From contig DATESN010000106.1 in NCBI GenBank assembly GCA_035270785.1, positions 1-64,000 on the forward strand: a stretch of 64,000 bases of DNA. The letters run 5' to 3'. A program made the translations under genes and the position numbers. The DNA is from DATESN01 sp035270785. GTDB lineage: Bacteria > Bacillota > Clostridia > Lachnospirales > Lachnospiraceae. A model generated the notes under the pieces. That model had not been told where the DNA came from and ran no database searches. It saw only the letters and a list, made by a program, of their open reading frames with translations. How positions within the stretch are numbered: the stretch's first letter is position 1; each line of letters starts with the position of its first letter. Below, piece by piece: positions 17,813 through 26,628 of this stretch.

Positions 17813-18792
17813 AAGTGACCATTTATAATTATAGGGAATTTGATGAAAAAATTTGGTTTGATAAGTATTCCAAAGAACTTAATTTAGAATTAGTAATTTG
17901 TTGCGATGCCCCTACTATAAACAATGCAATTCTTGCAAAGGGAAGTGAATGTATTAATATCATAACATCTAAGATTCCAGAGGAGTTAGTTCAAAGATTT
18001 CAAGAATATGGAGTGAAATATATAGCTACAAGAACCATAGGTTATGATCATATAGATATAGAAGCGTGTAGAAAATATGGAATAAGAATTGGAAATGCAC
18101 TATATGGACCAGAAGGTGTTGCAGATTATACATTGTTATTAATACTTTCTAGTATTCGAAATATGAAACGTATTGTAGAACGCACAAATATACAGGATTA
18201 TTCACTGAAAGGACTTCAAGGACGTGAATTAAAGGATCTTACAATTGGAGTGATTGGTACTGGACGTATAGGTCAGACGGTTATTAGAAATTTGGCTGGA
18301 TTTGGTTGTAAGATATTAGCAAATGATATTAGTATTTGTGAAGAAGTGAAACAAAAAGCCACCTATGTCACATTGGATGAGATATGGAAAAAGGCAGATT
18401 TAATTACGATTCATACGCCACTTACAGATGAGAACTTTTATCTTATTAATAAAAAGACAATTGATAATATGAAGGATGGTGTTGTGATTATTAATACCGC
18501 ACGGGGTGGTCTCATTGATTCACAAGCATTGATAGCTGGAATTGAGAGTGGTAAAATAGGAGCTGCTGGTTTAGATGTAGTTGAAAATGAATTCGGACTT
18601 TATTATAATGACAAAAAGTCTGATATTCTAGTGAATAGGGAGTTAGCCATTTTACGTGGATTTCCAAATGTTATAATAACTCATCATATGGCATTTTATA
18701 CGAATAATGCCATTCAAACAATGGTTAAGGATTCGCTACAATGTTGCAAGAGATTCATGGATGGACTATCTAATCCATGGGAAATAGATTAG
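17809..18792 (+). CDS. D-isomer-specific 2-hydroxyacid dehydrogenase (D-lactate dehydrogenase-like)
   Basis: An NAD-dependent enzyme of 327 residues, likely reducing pyruvate or a related 2-keto acid to the D-hydroxyacid. The N-terminal catalytic half contains GVKYIATRTIGYDHID, followed by the Rossmann motif GVIGTGRIGQ near residue 147. The catalytic Arg is in NTARGG, Glu in VVENEFG and His in ITHHMAFYT. It is closest in pattern to the LdhA/VanH branch. The ATGA overlap with the permease gene implies co-translation, an unusual partner for a fermentative enzyme. Confidence 0.85.
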   Translation: MKVTIYNYREFDEKIWFDKYSKELNLELVICCDAPTINNAILAKGSECINIITSKIPEELVQRFQEYGVKYIATRTIGYDHIDIEACRKYGIRIGNALYGPEGVADYTLLLILSSIRNMKRIVERTNIQDYSLKGLQGRELKDLTIGVIGTGRIGQTVIRNLAGFGCKILANDISICEEVKQKATYVTLDEIWKKADLITIHTPLTDENFYLINKKTIDNMKDGVVIINTARGGLIDSQALIAGIESGKIGAAGLDVVENEFGLYYNDKKSDILVNRELAILRGFPNVIITHHMAFYTNNAIQTMVKDSLQCCKRFMDGLSNPWEID

Positions 18793-18852
18793 ATAAAAAC
18801 TCATCAATATCACAAGAGTAACACTAAAGTTACTATAAGAAAGCGGTTAAAT

Positions 18853-19590
18853 TTGAAAAATTATAAGATTATATTACAGTATGATGGAACAAGATATCAA
18901 GGTTGGCAGAAACAAGATTCTACAGACAATACATTACAAGGAAAACTTGAAAGCTTATTAAAGAAAATGGTTGGGGAAAATGTAGAAGTGAATGGATCAG
19001 GGAGAACGGATTCTGGCGTTCATGCAAAAGGACAAGTTGCTAATTTTCAAGTGGAAACAGATAAAATGCCTCATGAAATCATGGAATATATGAATTTATA
19101 TTTACCAGAGGATATTGCTGTTATTTCTATTAAAGAAGTGCCAGAGCGTTTTCATAGCAGATTAAATGCAAAAGGTAAGACCTACGAATATAAAGTTATA
19201 AATAGTAAAATTCCTCATGTTTTTGAACGAAAATATGCATATGTGGTAGAAGAAAAATTAGACATTGAAAAAATGCAAAAAGCGGCAAATCTGTTATGTG
19301 GAAATCACGACTTCAAGGCATTTACAAACAATAAACGAACTAAGAAATCCACAGAGAGAACCATTGAATCCATTAAAATCGAAAAATCAAAAGATGAAAT
19401 TATTTTTTCTTTTTCTGGAACAGGCTTTTTATATCATATGATTCGAATTATTATGGGTACTTTATTAGAAGTAGGAAATGGAATTCGCAAACCAGAAGAC
19501 ATGACATCCATTCTAAAAAGTGGTAAAAGAGAAAATGCCGGTGCTTTAGTACCAGCACTTGGTTTATGCCTTATGGAAGTTAGATATTAG
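18853..19590 (+). CDS. truA: tRNA pseudouridine38-40 synthase
   Basis: Converts U38, U39 and U40 in the tRNA anticodon arm to pseudouridine. The 245-residue protein begins KNYKIILQYDGTRYQGWQ, has the catalytic Asp53 in GRTDSGVHAKGQ and a C-terminal FLYHMIRIIMGTLLEVG segment. The start codon is TTG; the preceding AGCGG is a weak RBS, but the family N-terminus begins exactly here. A small inverted repeat AGTAAC/GTTACT (18817-18834) lies in the 60-base gap upstream. Confidence 0.95.
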   Translation: MKNYKIILQYDGTRYQGWQKQDSTDNTLQGKLESLLKKMVGENVEVNGSGRTDSGVHAKGQVANFQVETDKMPHEIMEYMNLYLPEDIAVISIKEVPERFHSRLNAKGKTYEYKVINSKIPHVFERKYAYVVEEKLDIEKMQKAANLLCGNHDFKAFTNNKRTKKSTERTIESIKIEKSKDEIIFSFSGTGFLYHMIRIIMGTLLEVGNGIRKPEDMTSILKSGKRENAGALVPALGLCLMEVRY

Positions 19591-19675
19591 TTACTATTTT
19601 TAAAAAGGCAAGAAGCAATAAGAAATAACAAGAAACTTAAAAAATACCGAAGAATACGAAAGGTAGACCTAACAA

Positions 19676-21322
19676 ATGAAAATTAAGCACAAGTTAATGA
19701 TTACTTTTACATTTTTATTATTTATGATATTTGCAATTGTTGGAATTAATTTATTCACATATCAAACCATGGAAAGTGACGCTAACTTTGTCAACTATTC
19801 TGGTAAGTTACGAGCAACTAGTTATAAAATGGCTCAATTATCTAATGTTGTTGTAAATACAAAAGATGCAGGCGCTATAGAGGAATTAAATAAGAGCATC
19901 ATCTTATTTGATGGAATCTTACTAAACTTAAGCGAAGGAAATAACGAGGAGGGATTAACTAAATTAACCAATGAGATAACTTCTAAGAAATTAGCCCAAA
20001 TATCAGAGGATTGGAATTTGGAGTATAAAAAAGCGTTTCAAGAAATTATAGAAGATGGAAATGAAAAAGCATTGGCTGTGATTAATGCTGAAGTAACGGA
20101 GTATGTTAATTTAATTAATGATATGGTAACAGGATACTCAGAGTATTCTAGTTCTAAAGTTGTAACTGCAAAAGTGACGAACGGAATTTTAAGTATTGTT
20201 GCAACAATAATGGGAATACTCTCATTCAGTTTTTTAAGTAAAGCGATTCGTAAACCAATCAATTCCCTGGTAGAAGATTTGAAAGCCCTTGCCCAAGGAA
20301 ATGGAGATTTGACGAAAAGGATTGAAGTAAAAAGTAAAGATGAAATTGCACAAATGATTCATTATTTTAATGATTTTGTAGAAAATATACACGGGATTGT
20401 TAGTGATATCGCCAAAATATCTACAGCACTCTCAGAAAACATGAATGCTATAACAAATACCACGGAAGAGCTTACAAAATCAACAGAGATGATAGCAATG
20501 TCTTCCATGGATGTTGCACAAGGCTCTATGAAACAAAATGATAATTTGGAGCAACTAAATAAATTTGTTGATGAAATAAAACATGAAATTGAAGATGTTT
20601 CTAAAAAAGCAATGCAAGCATTAAGTTCATCTAAAGAGTCCCAAATATCTGTTGAAAAAGGGGATGACCAAGTTACAATGCAAGCATTAGAGTTAAATCA
20701 ATTTGTTGATTCCATAAAAGATGCATCCCATACTGTTGAGGATTTAAATCAGTCATCAGAAGAAATAAAAGCAATTGTGAACCTTATTCATAGCATCTCA
20801 TCTCAAACCAATCTATTGGCTTTGAATGCCTCAATAGAGGCTGCAAGGGCAGGAGAAGCGGGGCGAGGATTCGCTGTTGTTGCAGATGAGATAAGAAAAT
20901 TAGCAGAGGAAACATCTGTATCGGCAAAGAGAATTAGCGATATCGTGTCAAGCATTGCCAATAAAACAATGAATGTTACCTCATCCATGAATCTTTTGGT
21001 TGATAGTACAAAGAACCAAGAGCAAATGATGGATTTATTAAAAATAGAATTAAAAGAGATTCTTCGAAGAACGAGTGTTACACTTGATGAATCAGAAGGT
21101 ATTATGAAAATATCCAAAGAAATTAATAATGAATTTTTCGAAATTATTCATTCAGCCAAAGACATTCAAAATGTGGCAATTCAAAATGCAGATAATACTC
21201 AAAATGTTGCTTCTGCGGTAGAAGAACAAACGGCATCTTTCCAGGAAGTGGCGGCAAATATAAGTTCCATTAATGAGATGGCATGTGAATTAACAAACAT
21301 TGTAGGACAGTTTAAAATATAA
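19676..21322 (+). CDS. Methyl-accepting chemotaxis protein
   Basis: A 548-residue transmembrane chemoreceptor. A signal-anchor helix spans about 8-30. An extracellular helical sensor (about 31-165) contains NYSGKLRATSYKMAQLS, which resembles the PilJ/NarX-type nitrate-sensor helix. A second TM lies near 168-188, and a HAMP domain near 190-245 includes IRKPINSLVEDLKALAQGNGDL. The long coiled coil has the signalling tip SIEAARAGEAGRGFAVVADE near 390. There is no C-terminal pentapeptide. The RBS GAAAGG is rather far upstream (about 13 bases). No che genes are nearby, so it feeds a system encoded elsewhere. Confidence 0.92.
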   Translation: MKIKHKLMITFTFLLFMIFAIVGINLFTYQTMESDANFVNYSGKLRATSYKMAQLSNVVVNTKDAGAIEELNKSIILFDGILLNLSEGNNEEGLTKLTNEITSKKLAQISEDWNLEYKKAFQEIIEDGNEKALAVINAEVTEYVNLINDMVTGYSEYSSSKVVTAKVTNGILSIVATIMGILSFSFLSKAIRKPINSLVEDLKALAQGNGDLTKRIEVKSKDEIAQMIHYFNDFVENIHGIVSDIAKISTALSENMNAITNTTEELTKSTEMIAMSSMDVAQGSMKQNDNLEQLNKFVDEIKHEIEDVSKKAMQALSSSKESQISVEKGDDQVTMQALELNQFVDSIKDASHTVEDLNQSSEEIKAIVNLIHSISSQTNLLALNASIEAARAGEAGRGFAVVADEIRKLAEETSVSAKRISDIVSSIANKTMNVTSSMNLLVDSTKNQEQMMDLLKIELKEILRRTSVTLDESEGIMKISKEINNEFFEIIHSAKDIQNVAIQNADNTQNVASAVEEQTASFQEVAANISSINEMACELTNIVGQFKI

Positions 21323-21353
21323 AATAGTATTTTTGATAGTGGAGGACAACATT

Positions 21354-22373
21354 ATGATGTTTGTATTACATCCTGGAGTTTCACAGGAGAATATTGATAA
21401 GTTTGTAAAGTACTATGAAGATTTGGGTTTTTCTCCTTTGATTAGTAAAGGCACGGAGAGAAATGTCATAGGTTTAGTTGGAAATACGAAGATATTAGAT
21501 ATTGATACCATTGTAGAGACAAATGAAATTATTAGTTATGGAAAGCGAATTACAGAACCATATAAATTAGTAAATCGTTCCTTTCATCCAGAAAACACGT
21601 TTGTGAATGTGAATGGTGCTATTTTTGGGGAAGGTCACTTTCAAGTAATATCTGGGCCTTGTTCAGTAGAAAGTGAAGAACAAATTATTAAAGTTGCAAA
21701 AGCTGTAAAAAAGAGCGGGGCAACATTACTGCGTGGAGGCGCATTTAAACCAAGATCGTCACCTTATTCCTTTCAGGGATTATTAGGAGATGGACTGCGA
21801 CTTCTATCAATTGCTAAAAAGGAAGTTGGCATCCCTATTGTTTCGGAAATGACAAGTGAAACACAAATGGAGTTATTTGAGGATGTGGATGTCATTCAGA
21901 TTGGTGCTAGAAATATGCAAAACTTCGATTTGTTAAAGGAAGTTGGAAAATGTAAAAAACCAATTCTTTTAAAAAGAGGATTGTATAATACCATGGAAGA
22001 ATTTTTAATGAGTGCAGAATACATAATGGCAGGGGGAAATGAACGGGTAATTCTATGCGAACGGGGAATGCGGACTATCGAAACCATGACTAGAAATACG
22101 CTGGATATTTCAGCAATACCAGTATTAAAGAAATTATCTCATTTACCGATTATCATTGATCCATCACATGCTTCAGGCATGAGGTCACTGGTGGAACCAT
22201 TATCGAAAGCAGCAATTGCAGTTGGAGCAGATGGACTTATGATTGAAAGCCATAATGATCCTGCGAAGGCCCTTTGTGATGGCGCTCAATCATTGGATCT
22301 TTTACAATTTGATTCCTTAATGAGTGAAATTAGAAAGCGTGTTGAATTTGAGGGGAAAAAATTAGGTTGTTAA
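21354..22373 (+). CDS. aroF: 3-deoxy-7-phosphoheptulonate synthase (DAHP synthase)
   Basis: Condenses phosphoenolpyruvate and erythrose 4-phosphate, the first step of aromatic amino acid synthesis. The 339-residue type I-beta enzyme has an N-terminal ferredoxin-like regulatory domain (about 1-85). The KDSA-like barrel follows with GPCSVES, GGAFKPRSSPYSFQG, KRGLYNTMEEF, CERGMRTIE and PIIIDPSHASG. The start is set to ATG 21354, 8 bases after GGAGG (21341-21345); the upstream TTG at 21333 precedes that RBS. ATG 21357 is also possible. It lies alone between a chemoreceptor and an ABC operon. Confidence 0.93.
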   Translation: MMFVLHPGVSQENIDKFVKYYEDLGFSPLISKGTERNVIGLVGNTKILDIDTIVETNEIISYGKRITEPYKLVNRSFHPENTFVNVNGAIFGEGHFQVISGPCSVESEEQIIKVAKAVKKSGATLLRGGAFKPRSSPYSFQGLLGDGLRLLSIAKKEVGIPIVSEMTSETQMELFEDVDVIQIGARNMQNFDLLKEVGKCKKPILLKRGLYNTMEEFLMSAEYIMAGGNERVILCERGMRTIETMTRNTLDISAIPVLKKLSHLPIIIDPSHASGMRSLVEPLSKAAIAVGADGLMIESHNDPAKALCDGAQSLDLLQFDSLMSEIRKRVEFEGKKLGC

Positions 22374-22397
22374 AAAGGGTTTTTTTACCATAGAGTG

Positions 22398-22457
22398 TTG
22401 ACAAATATTAAAAAGTGTATTAGTGTACTATATGAATAGTACACTAATACACTTTTT
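22398..22457 (+). promoter_or_regulatory. Promoter with perfect GntR/YtrA-type palindrome
   Basis: TTGACA at 22398-22403 is followed by a perfect inverted repeat. The arms are 22410-22430 and 22437-22457 (21 bases each), with centre TATGAA, and include GTGTATTAGTGTACTA. The -10 (about 22420-22426, with a 16-17 base spacer) lies inside the left arm, so a bound repressor would block initiation. Nearly the same palindrome precedes the gntR-ABC operon at 43520-43555. Confidence 0.8.
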
Positions 22458-22481
22458 GTGAAAACTAAAATGGAGGATTAT

Positions 22482-23174
22482 ATGTTAGAGGTTTATGGGC
22501 TTTCTAAAAGATATGGGAAAATATTAGCAGTGGATAATGTGGATTTAAATCTTTCTAACGGTCAAATCGGAATACTTCTTGGGCCAAATGGTGCTGGAAA
22601 ATCTACCGTAATTAAAAGTATTGCAGGATTGCTACGATATGATGGAGAAGTGCTGATCCAGGGGTTACAGGCAAAATCGATGGAAGCAAAAAGAATATTT
22701 GCTTATGTTCCTGAGATGCCAGCAATGTTTGATGCGTTAACGGTAAGAGAACATTTAGAATATATAAGAAGAGCTTATGGTGTAGATATAAAAGAGGAAG
22801 AAATTGTTTTTCTTTTGGAGCGATTTGATTTATTAGATAAGCAAAATAAAATGGGTAATGAATTATCAAAAGGTATGATGCAAAAGGTAAGTATTTGCTG
22901 TGCGTTAATTATTAATCCCCAAGTAATCTTGCTTGACGAACCCATGGTGGGATTAGATCCAGCTGCAATAAAAGAACTAAAAAAGATAATAATGGAATTA
23001 AAAGAATTAAACGTAACAATTTTAATAAGTACCCATATGCTAGAGATGGTAAAAGATCTTTGGGATGTCATGTATGTTATGGAAAAAGGTAAGGTACTGG
23101 CACATTATAAAAAGGATGAAGTGGGAGATAAGGATATTGAAAGCTTATTCTTTACAGTGACAGGTGGTGAATAA
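22482..23174 (+). CDS. ABC transporter ATP-binding protein
   Basis: A 230-residue ABC ATPase with Walker A GPNGAGKST near residue 35, signature LSKGMMQKVSI near 133, and Walker B VILLDEPMVGLDP near 155 followed by a switch His (STHMLEM). It powers the adjacent membrane protein, probably for export. The start is 22482, since GGAGG (22472-22476) lies 5 bases before it; the earlier in-frame GTG at 22458 sits at the end of the operator. The gene begins 25 bases after the palindrome and is likely repressed through it. Confidence 0.92.
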   Translation: MLEVYGLSKRYGKILAVDNVDLNLSNGQIGILLGPNGAGKSTVIKSIAGLLRYDGEVLIQGLQAKSMEAKRIFAYVPEMPAMFDALTVREHLEYIRRAYGVDIKEEEIVFLLERFDLLDKQNKMGNELSKGMMQKVSICCALIINPQVILLDEPMVGLDPAAIKELKKIIMELKELNVTILISTHMLEMVKDLWDVMYVMEKGKVLAHYKKDEVGDKDIESLFFTVTGGE

Positions 23175-23175
23175 T

Positions 23176-24753
23176 ATGGGATCCCTTAGTTATATACTCA
23201 AAAAAACATTTAAAAATAAAATCAAAAAAGCAATAAAAAGACCAACCACGTATTTCTTTTTTGCATTTATTATGGCATATCTCATATTAATTCTTATTAC
23301 TTTTAGGACGCTTGCTACAAAAATAGGAATTGATAATCCAGAAGGTATGGCAGCCGCTCTTACAATAATGGTTATTTTGATTATTCCAAGTAATGTTATT
23401 TCTTTTGTAAAGAGAAAAGGATTACTTTTTACCCCAAGCGATGTTCATATGATATTTCAATCACCATCAAATCCTAAAAGAATTCTTTTTTATGCATATA
23501 GTAGGAATATTATAGTTTCTTTCATACTTGGTGTTATTACAGTGCTAGGGGGATATATTTGGTGTAATATTTCACCAATACTCATGCTTTTGTATTTTCT
23601 ATTTGTTTTTGTAATGGAAGGGGTATTAGAAACTTCCATGATGATCATATTGTACGGAAATGAGTTTATGAATGAATCCATAAAAAAGATAATAGAAGTT
23701 GCAATGTATTTCTTAATGGGAATGTTTGTAATTATTGGATTTATTATAATATGGAAGGAAGGATTTACAGCAGCTAGTATTTTAGGATATCTTCATTCGC
23801 CTTATATTCAGCTGATTCCTATTGCAGGATGGAATATTGCCGTCATTCATCTGATTTTTATGGGTCCGACAATGGTTAATGTGATTGGAAGTGTTCTTTT
23901 AGCCATTACTACATTACTGCTTTTCTTAGTAGCCAAAAACATGAAATGTACAGGTGACTTTTATGAAGATGCGATGAAATTTGCAGACGATTTTGCAGAG
24001 GCAAGAAAAAAAGCTAAAAAAGGTGAAGTGTCAGTGTCAAGGATAGGAAGTAAAAGAAAATACAAGAGTTCTCAAATCATCTATAAAGGAAACTTTGCAA
24101 AGGCTATTTTTTATAGACAGTTACTGGAATATAAAAAGAATCGGTTTTTTATATTTGGGGTGAATACGTTATTTTGTTTTGCCATCAGCATTACTTTAAT
24201 AATTGCATTGCGTGGAGAAAAGCTTCCTATTGGTAAAGAGTTTATTATTCCAGGTGTTATGGCATATTATATTTTTATTACAAGTGGATATATGACTAAG
24301 TGGAAAAAAGAATTGAAAAATCCATATACTTATTTACTTCCTGACAGAGCTTTAAAAAAGCTTTGGTATGCAACATTAATGGAACATATTAGGGCAGTGA
24401 TAGATGGTATACTTCTTGCAGTACCGGTAGGTATCTTTATAAAGATAGCACCCCTTCAAATATTACTTAGTATTGCATTGTATGTATGTTTACAAGCATG
24501 TAAATTATATATAATTGTGTTAGGAGAGGGAATCTTTGGTAGTACATTGGGTGAGTTCCCAAAGCAAATCTTAAAACTATTTCTTTTAGGAATTGTAGTA
24601 TCAATTGGGGCATTACCGGCAGTATTGGGTGTAGTATTCATTAATATAGAAGCAGGTTTTTTAGGAATGATAGCCGTGGTCGTCTTATTATCTCTAGGTA
24701 TTATGTGGATATCATCAAGAGTATTTTCTCGGATGGAATCAGTAGACAATTAG
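23176..24753 (+). CDS. ABC exporter membrane protein (ABC_export-like)
   Basis: A 525-residue membrane protein with about a dozen hydrophobic segments in two clusters. They are separated by a basic cytoplasmic loop near residues 265-310 rich in Lys/Arg (EARKKAKKGEVSVSRIGSKR). It resembles the putative ABC exporter family found with single ATPases in Clostridia. Substrate unknown. ATG 23176 starts two bases after the ATPase stop, with GGTGGTGA as RBS inside the end of that gene, so the pair forms one translationally linked operon under the 22.4-kb palindrome. Confidence 0.8.
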   Translation: MGSLSYILKKTFKNKIKKAIKRPTTYFFFAFIMAYLILILITFRTLATKIGIDNPEGMAAALTIMVILIIPSNVISFVKRKGLLFTPSDVHMIFQSPSNPKRILFYAYSRNIIVSFILGVITVLGGYIWCNISPILMLLYFLFVFVMEGVLETSMMIILYGNEFMNESIKKIIEVAMYFLMGMFVIIGFIIIWKEGFTAASILGYLHSPYIQLIPIAGWNIAVIHLIFMGPTMVNVIGSVLLAITTLLLFLVAKNMKCTGDFYEDAMKFADDFAEARKKAKKGEVSVSRIGSKRKYKSSQIIYKGNFAKAIFYRQLLEYKKNRFFIFGVNTLFCFAISITLIIALRGEKLPIGKEFIIPGVMAYYIFITSGYMTKWKKELKNPYTYLLPDRALKKLWYATLMEHIRAVIDGILLAVPVGIFIKIAPLQILLSIALYVCLQACKLYIIVLGEGIFGSTLGEFPKQILKLFLLGIVVSIGALPAVLGVVFINIEAGFLGMIAVVVLLSLGIMWISSRVFSRMESVDN

Positions 24754-24780
24754 TCCACAAGAAAAAAAGGAGAAATGAAC

Positions 24781-25656
24781 ATGGCTCGTTACATGCTTCA
24801 AAATGATAAAATAGCAATCAGTGTTGATTCCTTAGGTGCAGAGTTAAGGTCATTAAAGGATATTAGAACAGGGCAAGAATATATGTGGGAAGCAAACCCA
24901 ATTTTCTGGGGTAGGACATCACCCATACTCTTTCCAATAGTGGGAAGTTTAAAAGATAAAAGGTACACCTATCATGAAAAAACATATACATTGCCACAGC
25001 ACGGATTTGCAAGAGAAATGGAATTCTCTTTATTAAAAAAAGAAGATCACAAAATTTGTCTTGGTATCCAATCAAATGGTGACACATTAGAAGATTATCC
25101 ATTTTTATTTACCTTAGAAATTGAATATGAAATTAAGGATAGACAGGTAGAAATCATTTGGAGAGTCAGGAATAAAGACCAGAAAAAAATGCATTTTTCT
25201 ATAGGAGGGCATCCAGCCTTTATATGTCCATTCATACCCAACACAAAAAAAACCGAGCATTATATTCAGTTTGATGTAAAAAATAAAGTGATTAGTACAA
25301 GTATTGTTGAAGGGGGATTAGCCGCTCATTCTCAGGTGACAATAGAACTAGACAATGGTATGCTCCCAATTACAGAGGATTTATTTGATCTGGATGCATT
25401 GATTATAGAAGAGCATCAAGCACATCGTGTTGCATTATTAACCCCAAATAAAAAGCCCTACCTTACGGTAGAATTTAAAGCACCGCTATTTGGGATCTGG
25501 TCACCACCTAAAAAGAATGCACCATTTATATGTATTGAACCTTGGTATGGTAGATGCGATAAGTATGATTTCCATGGTTCCTTAGAAAATCGTGAGTGGA
25601 GCAACACATTGGATCCATCAGAGAAATTTGAAGAAAGCTATAAAATTTTAATATAA
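24781..25656 (+). CDS. Aldose 1-epimerase family protein (LacX/YeaD-like)
   Basis: A 291-residue galactose-mutarotase-fold protein, expected to act on the anomeric centre of a sugar or sugar phosphate. The conserved segments LPQHGFARE near residue 77, FSIGGHPAF near 142, and the C-terminal FIEPWYGRCD-like stretch with charged residues are visible. The start is 24781 (MARYMLQND), with AGGAG 8 bases upstream; ATG 24775 is only 2 bases from that RBS. It is 27 bases after the ABC permease gene and may share its transcript. The substrate is unknown. Confidence 0.85.
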   Translation: MARYMLQNDKIAISVDSLGAELRSLKDIRTGQEYMWEANPIFWGRTSPILFPIVGSLKDKRYTYHEKTYTLPQHGFAREMEFSLLKKEDHKICLGIQSNGDTLEDYPFLFTLEIEYEIKDRQVEIIWRVRNKDQKKMHFSIGGHPAFICPFIPNTKKTEHYIQFDVKNKVISTSIVEGGLAAHSQVTIELDNGMLPITEDLFDLDALIIEEHQAHRVALLTPNKKPYLTVEFKAPLFGIWSPPKKNAPFICIEPWYGRCDKYDFHGSLENREWSNTLDPSEKFEESYKILI

Positions 25657-25697
25657 TTGATATTAAAGGAAAATGAGTGGTAAAGGGGAGAAAATAA

Positions 25698-26627
25698 ATG
25701 AAATTAGAATTAAAGGAAATTAAGAAAAGTTTTGGAGAAAAAGAAATTCTTCATGGAATTTCTTTTAGTGTAGAAAGTGGTCGCGCGTTAGGCCTTTTGG
25801 GAAGAAACGGAGCGGGAAAAACAACATCAATAAGAATATTAATGGATATTTTCCATGCTAATTCCGGGCAAGTGCTTTTGGATGGAAAAAAGTTTGAACC
25901 ATCGAAAGTTCAAATTGGATATCTACCAGAAGAAAGAGGATTATATCCTAAAAAAACAGTTATAGTACAAATGGTATATCTCGCAAGATTACGAGGTCTT
26001 AGTAAAAAGAAAGCCCAAGAAAATGCAAAACATTGGTTAAAACGCTTGGAAATTGAAGAATACGAAACAAAGAAATTAGAAACATTATCAAAAGGTAATC
26101 AGCAAAAAGTTCAATTGGCAGCAACATTAGTTAGTGATCCTGATATAGTGATTTTAGATGAACCATTTAGTGGCCTTGATCCAGTTAATTCACAAATATT
26201 AAAAGATGTTGTTGGAGAGCTTATTGCTGCAAATAAAATTGTCATTTTTTCCAGTCATCAAATGAGTTATGTAGAAGAGTTTTGTGAAAGAATTGCTGTA
26301 ATTGATAACGGTGAAGTAGTATTAGATGGTGATTTATCTGAAATTAAAAGAGAGTTTGGAAAGAATTGTCTGGTATTAAATGTAGAGGGACAAAGTGTAG
26401 TTGAGTTAGCAGATACCTTAAAAGAAAGTTTTCAAGAATTAGTAAAAGTGATTTCTTTGAAAAAGGATTTTGTTGTAATGGAATTGGTAATGGGAAAATC
26501 GAAATGGGATTTATTAGAGAAGCTGAAAGATTATAAACTTGACATTGTTCATTTTGGTATTTATGAACCTTCCCTAAATGATATTTTTGTGGCAAAGGTT
26601 GGAAATGAAGTGGAGGAGAAGAAATAA
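25698..26627 (+). CDS. ABC transporter ATP-binding protein (NatA-like)
   Basis: A 309-residue ABC ATPase with Walker A GRNGAGKTT near residue 35, signature LSKGNQQKVQL near 134, and Walker B IVILDEPFSGLDP. A C-terminal extension of about 90 residues (DUF4162-like) is typical of NatA-type sodium or peptide exporters. RBS GGGGAG precedes the ATG. Its partner permease starts one base after its stop. Likely role: export of Na+ or a small toxic compound, by analogy only. Confidence 0.9.
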   Translation: MKLELKEIKKSFGEKEILHGISFSVESGRALGLLGRNGAGKTTSIRILMDIFHANSGQVLLDGKKFEPSKVQIGYLPEERGLYPKKTVIVQMVYLARLRGLSKKKAQENAKHWLKRLEIEEYETKKLETLSKGNQQKVQLAATLVSDPDIVILDEPFSGLDPVNSQILKDVVGELIAANKIVIFSSHQMSYVEEFCERIAVIDNGEVVLDGDLSEIKREFGKNCLVLNVEGQSVVELADTLKESFQELVKVISLKKDFVVMELVMGKSKWDLLEKLKDYKLDIVHFGIYEPSLNDIFVAKVGNEVEEKK

Positions 26628-26628
26628 T

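Noticed and set aside
17809..18792. VanH-like protein as part of a vancomycin-resistance cluster
   Set aside because: No D-Ala-D-Lac ligase or VanX gene nearby; the neighbours are a YtvI-like permease and truA. An ordinary LdhA-type enzyme is the simpler reading.
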